Origin: Ohtaekwangia sp.
GTDB lineage: Bacteria; Bacteroidota; Bacteroidia; Cytophagales; Cyclobacteriaceae
DNA: 64,000 bases
Assembly (NCBI GenBank): GCA_021155195.1
Contig: JAJNPV010000050.1
Span: 1-64,000 of the forward strand
Reading direction: 5' to 3'
The translations under genes were made by a program, and so were the position numbers. Positions 25,327 through 34,704 of the stretch are shown in pieces (position 1 is the first letter of the stretch; each line of letters opens with the position of its first letter). Under the pieces are notes generated by a model, which had not been told where the DNA came from, made no database searches, and was given only the letters and a program-made list of their open reading frames with translations.

Positions 25327-27329
25327 TTTGAGTTTTCCGGTATTAAAACAACTGCATCAGCCAGCACAAGACCGTCTGAATTTTTAGTGGTTACTTCTAC
25401 ATAACTTTTTCTTCCTGCAGGCAATTCATAACTACCCAGTGATAACCATTCTCCGGAAGTCTGCCCTTCGATGATAATATCGGCTTGACGTAAAGTAATT
25501 TCCTTATTCACTTTTCCATCAAACACATAGTAGGTAGTCTGGCTGCTTTGTCCGGCCTGTTTTGAATAGTAGACATACACAGTGTACCTACCCTTCTTTG
25601 TTACCGAAGGAGTAAAACGCACCTGCTCATTTCCATTGCCTTTAATACTAAGCAACGATGGACCATAGCCACCTTTTTTTATTGGAAACCATTCGCCTTC
25701 TACGATCACATTTTCTTTTTCATCATTATCAACCAATAACTCAGGACCACTTCCATCTACTAACGGATTAGTCTTTAGCATTTGCTGAAGTTTTTTAACA
25801 TCTATGGATTGTACATCAGTTTTTGCATCGATAGCCATTGACGCAGCCATAGCAGATGACTGTGCCAACACCATAAACACTGGCTCCATGCGAATAGAAC
25901 CATAGGCAATGTGTGTGGCCGAAAGACAAACCGGTACAAACAAGTTCTTCGCATCCGCTTTTTTAGGAATGAGAGAACGATAGGAAACAGGATATGGCCC
26001 AAACCCTCCAACCTCAACGTTTCCTTCGTTCTTTGCCATTCCATTAACAACTAACCTAGATATATTGTGCGAATCCATCGTGTAAGCAGCCATGCCTACG
26101 CCATCGTTGATTACTTCTTTGCCTTCACAGTTAGCTTGTGTCATTACATAATCACCACGCATTCTTCTTGCTTCACGCACGTAAAGTTGGGGTGACCAGT
26201 TTCCAGACTGCACATATTCGTCTTTAGGATATCCCCACTTCAGCATTTCATCACGCAGTTCTTCCGGCACCCGAGGATCATGTCCATAGAAATACAGCAG
26301 ACCTTTTGTATATACTTCATGGTCATTAATGATTTTCTTACGAAGGTCATAGCCTGCATCAGGATATTGATAATTCATTCCAATCATATCGGTAGAGAAG
26401 CCACCTCTGTTATTAATATCAGTTTTTTGATTAGGCATTGGGCTCCATATAAAATAGTCGGACAGCTTTCGTTTGTTGGGTTGTTTTTCAAACAAGCGAA
26501 GCAACAATTCATACCGGGTTGAATCGTAGCCTTGGGGTCTCGTTATTTCTACTTTATTCGATGGATTAGAGGTAAGACAGATACGATAATTATAAGCCTG
26601 CGCTTTTTTATCTCCGGTGCCATTCGGTAAAAGTTTCTCATCACTGATTCCCCACAATAAACCACTCTCTGGTTTACCCGGAATCTTATAAGGATCAATA
26701 CCATCAGGCAACTGATGGCCTTCCATTAACTGCACTCCGTTTATGGTTTCATTAAATTCACTGTTTGCTTCGCGGCCTATAACATATGGAACACCGGCCG
26801 CTGCCATCATATCGCCTTCGTAGGTACAATCAATAAAAATCTTTGCATTGATTGTTCTATTGGTTTTTGCATCTGGCTTCTCGCTGCTCTCCACCACAAT
26901 GGAAGTAATCGTTCCTTGTTGTTTCGAAGCCGACACAATGCGATAATTGTAAGTAACAACTATCTTTTCTCTATCCAGGTATTGCTGCAGAAGATTTTTG
27001 GCAACGTGAGGCTCAAAAGTCCACTTCTCAAATTTGTTATAATGCTGACCTATCCTGCGATAAAAATCATGTGCTAATCCAGTAATAGCATACTTGTTAC
27101 CAATGTCGGTATGGCCAAGACCACCCGATGTCATTCCGCCAAGGTGTGATGAAGGCTCGATGAGGACAACCGACTTACCCATTCGCTTTGCAGTGTAGGC
27201 GGCCATTACTCCTGCGGCTGTGCCCCCATAAACACATATGTCTACTGTTTGCGCTTGTTGCTGCGCAGAAACAGAAGAGAATGCAATGCTGATAGCAACA
27301 GTTGCTAAAACTGCTTTTGTTAAAATCAT
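25323..27329 (-). CDS. Exported FAD-dependent oxidoreductase with golvesin-like C-terminal domain
   Basis: A 668-residue paralogue of the following gene. Signal MILTKAVLATVAISIAFSSVSA, FAD motif ICVYGGTAAGVMAAYTAKRMG, HLGGMTSGGLGHTDIG, IFIDCTYEGDMMAAAGVPYV, and AYGSIRMEPVFMVLAQSSA. After residue about 525 comes an added beta-sandwich (VEGEWFPIKKGGYGPSLLS to DAVVLIPENSK) resembling the golvesin C-terminal-like domain, probably carbohydrate- or matrix-binding. It starts 66 nt after susD, across a strong hairpin, and ends by 4-nt overlap with its partner. The pair may act on related positions of one substrate. Confidence 0.85.
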   Translation of the reverse strand: MILTKAVLATVAISIAFSSVSAQQQAQTVDICVYGGTAAGVMAAYTAKRMGKSVVLIEPSSHLGGMTSGGLGHTDIGNKYAITGLAHDFYRRIGQHYNKFEKWTFEPHVAKNLLQQYLDREKIVVTYNYRIVSASKQQGTITSIVVESSEKPDAKTNRTINAKIFIDCTYEGDMMAAAGVPYVIGREANSEFNETINGVQLMEGHQLPDGIDPYKIPGKPESGLLWGISDEKLLPNGTGDKKAQAYNYRICLTSNPSNKVEITRPQGYDSTRYELLLRLFEKQPNKRKLSDYFIWSPMPNQKTDINNRGGFSTDMIGMNYQYPDAGYDLRKKIINDHEVYTKGLLYFYGHDPRVPEELRDEMLKWGYPKDEYVQSGNWSPQLYVREARRMRGDYVMTQANCEGKEVINDGVGMAAYTMDSHNISRLVVNGMAKNEGNVEVGGFGPYPVSYRSLIPKKADAKNLFVPVCLSATHIAYGSIRMEPVFMVLAQSSAMAASMAIDAKTDVQSIDVKKLQQMLKTNPLVDGSGPELLVDNDEKENVIVEGEWFPIKKGGYGPSLLSIKGNGNEQVRFTPSVTKKGRYTVYVYYSKQAGQSSQTTYYVFDGKVNKEITLRQADIIIEGQTSGEWLSLGSYELPAGRKSYVEVTTKNSDGLVLADAVVLIPENSK

Positions 27330-27345
27330 AGCGTGTTAATTAAAG

Positions 27346-27383
27346 ATGAAGAGCCTGTCATATTTTCTATGCAGGCTCTTCAT
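27346..27383 (-). terminator. Intra-operon hairpin between susD and the FAD enzymes
   Basis: ATGAAGAGCCTG (27346-27357) and CAGGCTCTTCAT (27372-27383) form a perfect 12-bp stem with a 14-nt loop in the only sizeable gap after susD. Only a weak T-rich stretch follows on the minus strand, so it may be a partial terminator or an mRNA-stabilising structure that sets SusCD above enzyme expression. Confidence 0.65.
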
Positions 27384-27395
27384 TAGTTTTAAAAA

Positions 27396-28838
27396 TCAAT
27401 AACCAGGGTTTTGGTCTGCTTGGGTCAACGCTTTGTTGTAACCCATTTCAGATACAGGAATTGGCCAATTCATATGCTTATCAGCGATTACAATGCCTTT
27501 AACCTCAAGTATGCGTTGCTTAGCGATACCCAATCTTTTCAAATCAAGCCAGCGCTTGCCTTCATACATGGTTTCATAACCACGCTCGCGTACTATTAAG
27601 TCAATAAAAGTAGTAGCTGTATGACCTGTTGTAGTGAAGTCAACCGGAGAAGCAACCAGTGCATTATAGCCATATGCTCTTCGATGTACTTTGTTCAGAC
27701 TTTCAAGTGCATCGGCTGTTGGTGCATTGGATGCGCGCGTGGATGCCTCTGCATGAAACAACAATACATCAGCATAACGATACCATGGAAAATCATTTCC
27801 TGCTACTGTAGAAATTGGATCGCGGTATTTTCTGAATAGAACACTATTAGGACCAAGGCCTATATCCATTTTATACAAAATGTGTGTCTTACGCAAATCA
27901 TTTTTGTCCCATGTTTTGATAAATGAATTAGAAGTGGAGTCAGTATACTGTGCATACACACCACCACCACCAAAATATTTATAATCGCCCAAGGCACGAT
28001 GCGCATAACTAACCAAACCAAAACCTTGCTGACGGTTATATTTAAAGTAAAATACTTCTTCTGTGGTTGTTACCACTTCCGGTCCGTAAATCTTCTGAAA
28101 ATCTTCAGATACCGTTACGGGTACCAGAGAATATTTGTTTGATGAAATTACTTCAGCAGCTTTATCGCGCGATTCAGCCCACATTCCTCTTGTTAAATAG
28201 ATTTCAGAGAGTAATGTTTTTGCTGCCCACTTGCTTGGATGACCCGGTGCTGAAGGGCTATCAGGCAAATTGGTTTCCGCATCTATAGCATCTGATAGAA
28301 TAAGTGCATAAACATCATCTACCGATGCACGTGGAATATCGGGTTCAGTCATGTTAGCTTCTGTACGAAGCGGTACGCCATTCCAGTTGCGCACCATAGC
28401 AAAGTAAATTAGTGAGCGCATATATTTGGCTTCGCCAATGTATTTGGCTTTTTGAGCGTCCGTTAGTTCCTTAGCATTAGGAGCATTGGCAATCACAAGG
28501 TTTGCATTGCGAATAGATTGATAAAATCCATCCCAGATGGTACCCACACGGCTGATGTTGGTGTTATCCAAGCCCTGGTATAAACTTACAGGAGTTTGAC
28601 TACCGCGTGAGTTACCATAGTCAGGCAACCCTTCCAATTGTGCAGGATAATTTATGCTCAATGCACCATCGCCACGCATCGGACCATAGATTGCATTTAC
28701 TGCTGATTCCATTTCAGCTACCGTATTATAGAATGTTTCTGCTGATAAGGATTTAGGTTCTTCATCCAGCATATCAGAGCAACTGCTGAAAATCATAATT
28801 GCGGATACTAGAGTTATTATCTTTTTCATGTTAGTCAT
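27396..28838 (-). CDS. SusD/RagB family outer-membrane nutrient-binding lipoprotein
   Basis: A 480-residue surface lipoprotein: KKIITLVSAIMIFSSC ends in a lipobox. The body has the SusD pattern: FYNTVAEMESAVNAIYGPM at the N-terminus, QKAKYIGEAKYMRSLIYF and FAMVRNWNGVPLRTE in the TPR-like helices, and the C-terminal block RERGYETMYEGKRWLDLKRLG, which is diagnostic. It caps the SusC barrel encoded 12 nt upstream and binds the substrate. The initiation codon may be the ATG at 28838 or the one at 28829 (MKKIIT). The glycan specificity cannot be read from sequence. Confidence 0.95.
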   Translation of the reverse strand: MTNMKKIITLVSAIMIFSSCSDMLDEEPKSLSAETFYNTVAEMESAVNAIYGPMRGDGALSINYPAQLEGLPDYGNSRGSQTPVSLYQGLDNTNISRVGTIWDGFYQSIRNANLVIANAPNAKELTDAQKAKYIGEAKYMRSLIYFAMVRNWNGVPLRTEANMTEPDIPRASVDDVYALILSDAIDAETNLPDSPSAPGHPSKWAAKTLLSEIYLTRGMWAESRDKAAEVISSNKYSLVPVTVSEDFQKIYGPEVVTTTEEVFYFKYNRQQGFGLVSYAHRALGDYKYFGGGGVYAQYTDSTSNSFIKTWDKNDLRKTHILYKMDIGLGPNSVLFRKYRDPISTVAGNDFPWYRYADVLLFHAEASTRASNAPTADALESLNKVHRRAYGYNALVASPVDFTTTGHTATTFIDLIVRERGYETMYEGKRWLDLKRLGIAKQRILEVKGIVIADKHMNWPIPVSEMGYNKALTQADQNPGY

Positions 28839-28850
28839 CTTTTAGGTGAA

Positions 28851-31800
28851 TTAAAAGCCTACGCGTAAACCTACAGTATACGTCTTGGCAGCAGGATAAC
28901 TATAGTGATCAATACCAAGAAGAATAGCATTCGTTCCTGATTGTGCTCCGTAAGAGTTAATTTCAGGGTCATACCATGAATACTTAGTAAATGTGATCAG
29001 GTTTTGACCACTTACATACACAGAAGCATTGGATAACCAATTGATATTCATTTGCGCCAGTGGTAATGTATATGTCAGCTGTATATTCTTAAACCTCATA
29101 TAGGATCCATCCTCTACAAAGCGGTCAGAGATTTGAGGTGACGTGGAGCGGCTAATGATCGGATACTTGGCACCCGGATTCTCTGGAGTCCAATGGTCAT
29201 TATACACATCCTTAGGCATATTAAGTGCCTGCCCATAATCCACCGTCTGGTTTACTGAACTTAAATTAAAGATGTCATTACCCTGAGTACCCTGAATAAA
29301 TACATTCAACTCAAAATTCTTATACGACATGGTAGAGTTAATGCCATAAACCATTTTAGGATTTGGATTACCAATAATTTGTTTGTCACCGCTATCGCGA
29401 GTGCCTGACGAGTTAAAATCAGTAAATGCAATTTTCCCGGTTGCATCATATCCATTCTCTACATAACCATAGAAAGATCCTACTGCTTCTCCTTCTCTCA
29501 AAATGTTAATGACATCTCCTACAACAGAAATGTTAATTACCGGACCCAATACATCAAGTCCATCATACAATTTTACGATCTGGTTTCTGTTGAAGGAAGC
29601 ATTGGCAGAAAGATCCCACTTGAATGCACCCGTAAGTACTTTACCGCTCGCTGCTAATTCAAAACCTTTGTTTTGCATCTCACCTATATTCCTGACAGTA
29701 GAAGTATACCCCAACGAAGATGGGAGTGTTACTGTGTTCAACAGGTCGCGTGTATTTTTGATATAGTAATCTGCAGTAAGAGAAATACGATTCTCTAACA
29801 ATCCAACATCGATACCTATATCTGATTGCGCTGTAGTCTCCCACTTAAGCGGCCCTGCAAGACGTGATGTCGGTGCATAGGCTGTAGTAAGAGCATCTCC
29901 AAATACAACTTTTGATGACGCCAGTTGATTTAAGGTTTGATAAGGATTAATCGCTGTGCTTCCGGTTTCGCCATAGCCTATTCTCATTTTCAAATCAGAG
30001 ATAACCGGAATACCTTTAAAAAACTCTTCTTCAGATAATCTCCAGGCCAACGATGCTGACGGGAATGTTCCCCACTTCTGTCCTTCGCTATAGCGTGAAG
30101 AACCATCAGAACGAACACTGGCAGTAAGTAAAATTTTATCGTTGAATGTATAGTTTACACGAGCCAGATAAGACATCAAAACCCACTTAGAGTAGGAACT
30201 GGAAGGCACACCCAGGTTGGCCGCGGCACTTAGGTCAAATGATTCTTGTGTATCACTAACAAACCCATTTCCAGACGCGCTAAGGCTATTACTCACATAA
30301 TTCTGAATGGTAAAACCTGCTACCCCGGAGAAACTGTGTTTTCCAACTTCTTTCATATAACTCACCGTGTTTTCATTTAGCAAACTGGTACCGCGGAAGG
30401 TACTCACCGATGCTGAACCTTGTGAGTTGATGAATTTTTTCGTCTGGTAGAAATTCGTGCGATCATCGGTGTTTTCCACACCCCCTAATACTTTAAAAGT
30501 AAGTCCTTTGATCGGTGTGAATGACAACACTGCATTCGCCAATACTTTGTTGGATGAAATGTGATCGCTTTCCTGCTCAATCCAATTCAACGGATTAGTG
30601 ATTACGTTAGATCCCCAACCATAAGCAGCGGATAGGTTCGTATACGTTCCATCAGGATTATAAATATCAATGGTTGGATAACCAGAGAGCATCGCTGATA
30701 TCAATGAACCACCGCGGTTTCCTTTCTCCGAGTTTTTACGATCAGAATCTACGCGGCTTAAAATGGCACTCAGATCGAACTTGAACTTCTTACTGATATC
30801 TGTACTGATATTGGTACGGATAGAATTTCGAACGTAGTTACTTCCTGTAATGATACCGCTTTGATCAAAATTTCCTATCGAAATAGAATAACGCGAATTC
30901 TCACTTCCACCTGTTAATGAAATAGAATGGTTTTGGATAGGTGCGTCTTGCAACGCTACATCTTGCCAATCGGTGCCTTCACCCATAGCATCAATCTCAG
31001 CCTGGGTAAAGTGTGGAGCTAATCCATCATTGGCTGCCTGCTCATTATAAATCTCAGCATACTCCTTTGCATTCATCATTTCGATTTTCTTGCGCACAGT
31101 TTGAAAACCCACATAGCCTTCATATGTAACTTTCGGGGCACCTGATTTTCCGCGCTTGGTTGTAATCAGCACCACCCCGTTTGCACCACGCGATCCATAG
31201 ATAGCCGTAGCAGAAGCGTCTTTTAAAACTTCAACAGATTCGATATCGGCATTGTTAAGCAAAGTTGGATTACCAGAATACGGGAAACCATCCACTACAT
31301 AAAGTGGTTCGTTGCTTCCCTGAACGGAGTTGGTACCGCGTACGCGTACACTGATCGCACTTCCTGGAGATCCGTTGTTCTGAGAGATGTGAACGCCAGT
31401 AGCACGACCCGCCAGCGATTGCATGATGTTGGTTACTGGATAAGCGTTGAGCTCAGCGCTCTTTACTGAAGATACCGAACCGGTAAGGTCAGATTTCTTT
31501 ATTTCTCCATAACCTATAACAACTACTTCCTGAAGGGCTTGAACATCTGAAACAAGTTGAATAGAAAAATCCTGGCGAGATCCTACAACCATTTCTTGAG
31601 TCACGTATCCAATAAAGGAAAACAGAAGTACGCTTGACTCATCGGTTACGTTAAGTGAAAATTTTCCATCCACATCAGTAGTAGCTCCATTAGAGGTACC
31701 CTTTTCAAGTATGTTAACACCGGGTAATGGTTGGTTTGTTTCGTCTGTAATTACGCCCGAGACCCGAATGGCTGCATGTTGATTAAGCCTTCCATTATTC

Positions 31801-32171
31801 TGTAGCGCTTGTTCAGCTGGGCTTAACACGATTTGGTTACCTACAACTTCATAGACAACCATAGCTTCAAAAATCTGATCAAGAAGATCTCCAACTTTGA
31901 TTTCTTCAAAATCCAGTGATACATTTTTTACTTTTCTTAATACTTGTGGTTGGTACGTGAATTTTAGGGCTGCTTTCTTCTCAATCTTGCCGAGTACTGT
32001 TTTGACAGTCTCATTTTTTACGTTTATAGAGATCTTTTTATCGAGTAGCTCCTGGCCATTGGTTTCAAGACCATAGGCAAAAACACTGAAGAATGCTGCT
32101 AAAAAGATTTGAGTCAACGTAATTTTCATAAAAGCAAGAATGATCTCTTGAATACGTTTGGGCTTATTCAT
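28851..32171 (-). CDS. SusC/RagA family TonB-linked outer membrane transporter with STN domain
   Basis: A 1106-residue TonB-dependent transporter. After the signal sequence (ITLTQIFLAAFFSVFAYG) comes an STN domain (about 45-115, ISINVKNETVKTVLGKIEKK), a CarboxypepD_reg-like domain (about 133-215, VSGVITDETNQPLPGVNI), the plug with EVVVIGYGEIKKSDLTGSVSS and the Bacteroidota signature DASATAIYGSRGANGVVLITTK, then the 22-strand barrel. The STN domain is the hallmark of transporters that signal through a FecR anti-sigma factor, and the fecR and sigma genes sit directly upstream on the same strand. It imports a substrate captured by the SusD partner. Confidence 0.95.
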   Translation of the reverse strand: MNKPKRIQEIILAFMKITLTQIFLAAFFSVFAYGLETNGQELLDKKISINVKNETVKTVLGKIEKKAALKFTYQPQVLRKVKNVSLDFEEIKVGDLLDQIFEAMVVYEVVGNQIVLSPAEQALQNNGRLNQHAAIRVSGVITDETNQPLPGVNILEKGTSNGATTDVDGKFSLNVTDESSVLLFSFIGYVTQEMVVGSRQDFSIQLVSDVQALQEVVVIGYGEIKKSDLTGSVSSVKSAELNAYPVTNIMQSLAGRATGVHISQNNGSPGSAISVRVRGTNSVQGSNEPLYVVDGFPYSGNPTLLNNADIESVEVLKDASATAIYGSRGANGVVLITTKRGKSGAPKVTYEGYVGFQTVRKKIEMMNAKEYAEIYNEQAANDGLAPHFTQAEIDAMGEGTDWQDVALQDAPIQNHSISLTGGSENSRYSISIGNFDQSGIITGSNYVRNSIRTNISTDISKKFKFDLSAILSRVDSDRKNSEKGNRGGSLISAMLSGYPTIDIYNPDGTYTNLSAAYGWGSNVITNPLNWIEQESDHISSNKVLANAVLSFTPIKGLTFKVLGGVENTDDRTNFYQTKKFINSQGSASVSTFRGTSLLNENTVSYMKEVGKHSFSGVAGFTIQNYVSNSLSASGNGFVSDTQESFDLSAAANLGVPSSSYSKWVLMSYLARVNYTFNDKILLTASVRSDGSSRYSEGQKWGTFPSASLAWRLSEEEFFKGIPVISDLKMRIGYGETGSTAINPYQTLNQLASSKVVFGDALTTAYAPTSRLAGPLKWETTAQSDIGIDVGLLENRISLTADYYIKNTRDLLNTVTLPSSLGYTSTVRNIGEMQNKGFELAASGKVLTGAFKWDLSANASFNRNQIVKLYDGLDVLGPVINISVVGDVINILREGEAVGSFYGYVENGYDATGKIAFTDFNSSGTRDSGDKQIIGNPNPKMVYGINSTMSYKNFELNVFIQGTQGNDIFNLSSVNQTVDYGQALNMPKDVYNDHWTPENPGAKYPIISRSTSPQISDRFVEDGSYMRFKNIQLTYTLPLAQMNINWLSNASVYVSGQNLITFTKYSWYDPEINSYGAQSGTNAILLGIDHYSYPAAKTYTVGLRVGF

Positions 32172-32312
32172 ACTTTTAAAAGGTTTTTGTTATATAAGTA
32201 GCGAAAACACAACCTGTTAATCCCTTGGAAAGACAGGTCTAAGAGTCGGTGGTGGTTGCAACATCACCGACTTCTTTTTTTGGTTTATGTAAAATCTTTC
32301 ATAGGCATTTCT

Positions 32313-33356
32313 TTAATTGACTTCGCATCCTTTACTATGAATTATCACTTGAGTTCCGTTCAGTTCATAACTGCCTCTGATGGCTTTGCATATAATGTCT
32401 AGCCGATCATACAAATCTTCGTCAGAAAGTGAAGTAGTGAGGGTGCACTCACTAACTACTTCCTTATCAAAAACAATATCTACTCCATACGCCTCCTGAA
32501 TTACCGTTAGTATCGAGGCTACAGGTTCTTCATCAAATTCCATTATAGGTTGAAATTTCGGAGTTGAAATTCGTTTTGGATTATCTATTAAAGCGGTTAA
32601 AACCTCATCTCCCGTCCTACTGTAAATAGCTTTCTGGTTAGGAGTAAGAATGATTTCCTCTGTAAGTGTATGAAGTGGACTTGATGACTTCTTCTTTGTT
32701 TTAGTTACTGAAACCCGCCCCGTTTTTACTGACACTTCGATGGCCTTGGCCGAGCGATTTGCATTGATGTTAAAGCTAGTGCCCAAAACGCGGGTTGTAA
32801 TATTTCCTGTATAAACTAAAAATGGATTATTCTCATTATGTGCTACTTCAAAAAAAGCTTCGCCATCCAAATAGACTTCACGTTTGTCTGACCCTCCAAA
32901 TTTTTTGACACTTAGCTTACTATTTGGCTGAAGAGCCACAAGGCTGCCATCACGAAGCGTTACTTGCTTTACGGTATCGCTTTCATTGGAGTAGGTCTCA
33001 ATGCCAGTGTTGTTTTGAACATACACACTTTCCACTCTTACTGTATAGTTGAAATAGATAAATGATATTACAGCCAACACAAGAACCGCTGCCATGCTGG
33101 TTATTTTCCAATAAGGCGATATTGAATTTCGTCTTGTTGCCGAGTAGTCTTCTTGCTTTATGCTTGTTGAAATCGCAGTCCATAATTTTTCCTCCACTTC
33201 TTTTTGATCCTTTTCGTTGAGATGGACTGAAGAATCTTTGCCTAACGACTCATACCATTGCTCAACAAAGCGGGTTTCCTGCGAACTGCTAAGGCCACCT
33301 GAATACCGACTAAGTATCTTTTTGAATTGCTCTTTTGTGAGATTTTGAGGCATCAT
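32313..33356 (-). CDS. FecR family anti-sigma factor
   Basis: About 347 residues. The cytoplasmic N-terminus (about 1-85) is the sigma-binding part; one membrane segment is ITSMAAVLVLAVISFIYF (about 88-105); the periplasmic FecR domain follows with TLRDGSLVALQPNSKLSVKKF and GEAFFEVAHNENNPFLVYTG, then a C-terminal STN-like domain (EEPVASILTVIQEAYGVDIVF) that meets the SusC STN domain. It transmits substrate occupancy of the transporter to the sigma factor encoded upstream. I use ATG at 33356; the longer frame begins with TTG at 33362. The 142-nt gap to susC probably carries the sigma-dependent promoter, though no motif can be assigned. Confidence 0.93.
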   Translation of the reverse strand: MMPQNLTKEQFKKILSRYSGGLSSSQETRFVEQWYESLGKDSSVHLNEKDQKEVEEKLWTAISTSIKQEDYSATRRNSISPYWKITSMAAVLVLAVISFIYFNYTVRVESVYVQNNTGIETYSNESDTVKQVTLRDGSLVALQPNSKLSVKKFGGSDKREVYLDGEAFFEVAHNENNPFLVYTGNITTRVLGTSFNINANRSAKAIEVSVKTGRVSVTKTKKKSSSPLHTLTEEIILTPNQKAIYSRTGDEVLTALIDNPKRISTPKFQPIMEFDEEPVASILTVIQEAYGVDIVFDKEVVSECTLTTSLSDEDLYDRLDIICKAIRGSYELNGTQVIIHSKGCEVN

Positions 33357-33408
33357 ACCCAAAAGACGCGCATCTCTCGCTTATCCCTAAATCGATTGCG
33401 GAATAATT

Positions 33409-33987
33409 TTAAAAAATAAATGCGATCAGGAGAATTATTGATACTAAAAAATCCCGCAAGGATTGTTTTAGCTGCTTTAATGATTTGGTTATGTGATACT
33501 CGACAGATTTTTCGGATAAGTTAATGCGCTTCGCTATTTCCGAATTTGAGAGGCCTTCAATCCGGTTAAGTTTGAAAATTGTTCTACTCTTTTCAGGAAG
33601 CATTTCAATACCTTTCTCTACAGCTTCTTCTAATTCATGAACAATTACTTCTTCCTGAATATCCATAACCGGAAAATACGATCGGGCGAACGTCCAATAT
33701 TTTTCTTTCGTTATGTTCCTTCGGGCAAAGTCAATACACTTATTCTTTAATGAAACATTCAGGTAGTGGCTAAGATTTGTAATCAGGAGTGTGCTTCTCT
33801 TTTCCCATAAATTGACAAATAAACTTTGTACAATTTCTTCAGCAATTTCATGTGATCGCACTTTGCTTAACGCGACATTATAGAGATGATACCAGTATTT
33901 TTTAAAAATGATTGAAAAAGCCTGATCATCGCCAGAACGAAGAGCCTCAAGTAATTCATTTTCATTTTGGAAGGCTGGTTGACCCAT
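33409..33987 (-). CDS. ECF RNA polymerase sigma-70 factor (Bacteroidota FecI-like)
   Basis: A 192-residue sigma factor. Region 2 is visible as FSIIFKKYWYHLYNVALSKV followed by AEEIVQSLFVNLWEKRS; region 4 as LPEKSRTIFKLNRIEGLSNS and EIAKRINLSEKSVEYHITKS with the recognition helix. The C-terminus ends in a hydrophobic stretch (FLVSIILLIAFIF), usual for this Bacteroidota family. It precedes its anti-sigma gene by 52 nt and presumably drives the SusCD operon when the FecR brake is released. Confidence 0.95.
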   Translation of the reverse strand: MGQPAFQNENELLEALRSGDDQAFSIIFKKYWYHLYNVALSKVRSHEIAEEIVQSLFVNLWEKRSTLLITNLSHYLNVSLKNKCIDFARRNITKEKYWTFARSYFPVMDIQEEVIVHELEEAVEKGIEMLPEKSRTIFKLNRIEGLSNSEIAKRINLSEKSVEYHITKSLKQLKQSLRDFLVSIILLIAFIF

Positions 33988-34120
33988 TGATTCAAGAAAG
34001 TTGGGTCAAGTATAAAATGATTAGGTATTAAATGCAATCGATTGAATCATATTTTTGCTAAGTGGTCATATGTGGGTATCATCGATAGCATCGTAAATTG
34101 ATACGTTTTTGAAAATTCAA

Positions 34121-34549
34121 TTAGCCCTCAAAACCAATCCGCTTATGACTTCCATCGCAAAACGGTTTGTTCGAAGAAGCTCCACATCGGCAAAAGGCGG
34201 TTACATTATTTTTCTTTGTAAGATTTCCGGATTGATCTTTTATAGTCACATTGCCATATACCATAAGTGGTCCATTGGGTGTCGTCTCAACAATGGTTTC
34301 GGCTTTCACATCTAACTTCTCTTCATCGGTTTGGTCATTCATGAAATAACTTAAGGCACCTGATGGACATTTTTTTATCTGATCAACAATCTGTTGGGTT
34401 GTTCCGCCTTCGGGTGTAACCCAGGGTCGCTTACGCGGATCAAAAACTGATGCTAATCCCTTAAAGCAGATCGTAGAGTGGATGCACTCATTCGGTTTCC
34501 ATACTACTGTAACTTCTCCGTTCGTGTATTTCTTAGTAATGTCCTTCAT
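34121..34549 (-). CDS. (4Fe-4S) mono-cluster plus CDGSH iron-sulfur domain protein
   Basis: A 142-residue small redox protein with two cluster domains. Residues about 1-70 match the Fer4_19/YjdI type (NECIHSTICFKGLASVFDPR and IKKCPSGALSYF). Residues about 85-142 carry a CDGSH motif, CRCGASSNKPFCDGSH, which binds a 2Fe-2S cluster with three Cys and one His. Such fusions are thought to handle electron transfer or cluster sensing in the cytoplasm. It is near, but separated by 155 nt from, the OsmC-nitroreductase-pirin genes on the same strand. Partner unknown. Confidence 0.9.
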   Translation of the reverse strand: MKDITKKYTNGEVTVVWKPNECIHSTICFKGLASVFDPRKRPWVTPEGGTTQQIVDQIKKCPSGALSYFMNDQTDEEKLDVKAETIVETTPNGPLMVYGNVTIKDQSGNLTKKNNVTAFCRCGASSNKPFCDGSHKRIGFEG

Positions 34550-34605
34550 AAGTTATCGTTTTGAACTATTCTACACTCTGGCAAAAAGATTACTGTACAC
34601 ATATT

Positions 34606-34694
34606 AAATTGACAATTTACAAAAATGCAATTGACAACCATTCGATAAATCTAAAACCATATTGTCAATTGTTGAGTTTGTCAACTGTCAATTT
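34606..34694. repeat. Cluster of TTGACA/TGTCAA repeats
   Basis: The intergenic region repeats the core AATTGACAA in both orientations: AAATTGACAATTT (34606-34618), CAATTGACAA (34628-34637), ATTGTCAATTG (34661-34671) and TTGTCAACTGTCAATTT (34678-34694). The first and third are inverted relative to one another. It may be a simple dispersed repeat or a multi-site operator for the CDGSH gene; no promoter box is evident. Confidence 0.5.
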
Positions 34695-34704
34695 ATTTTG
34701 AGAT

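Noticed and set aside
33988..34120. Terminator at GTATCA...TGATAC followed by GTTTTT
   Set aside because: It would only work on the plus strand, where nothing upstream is transcribed, and the stem is short and imperfect.
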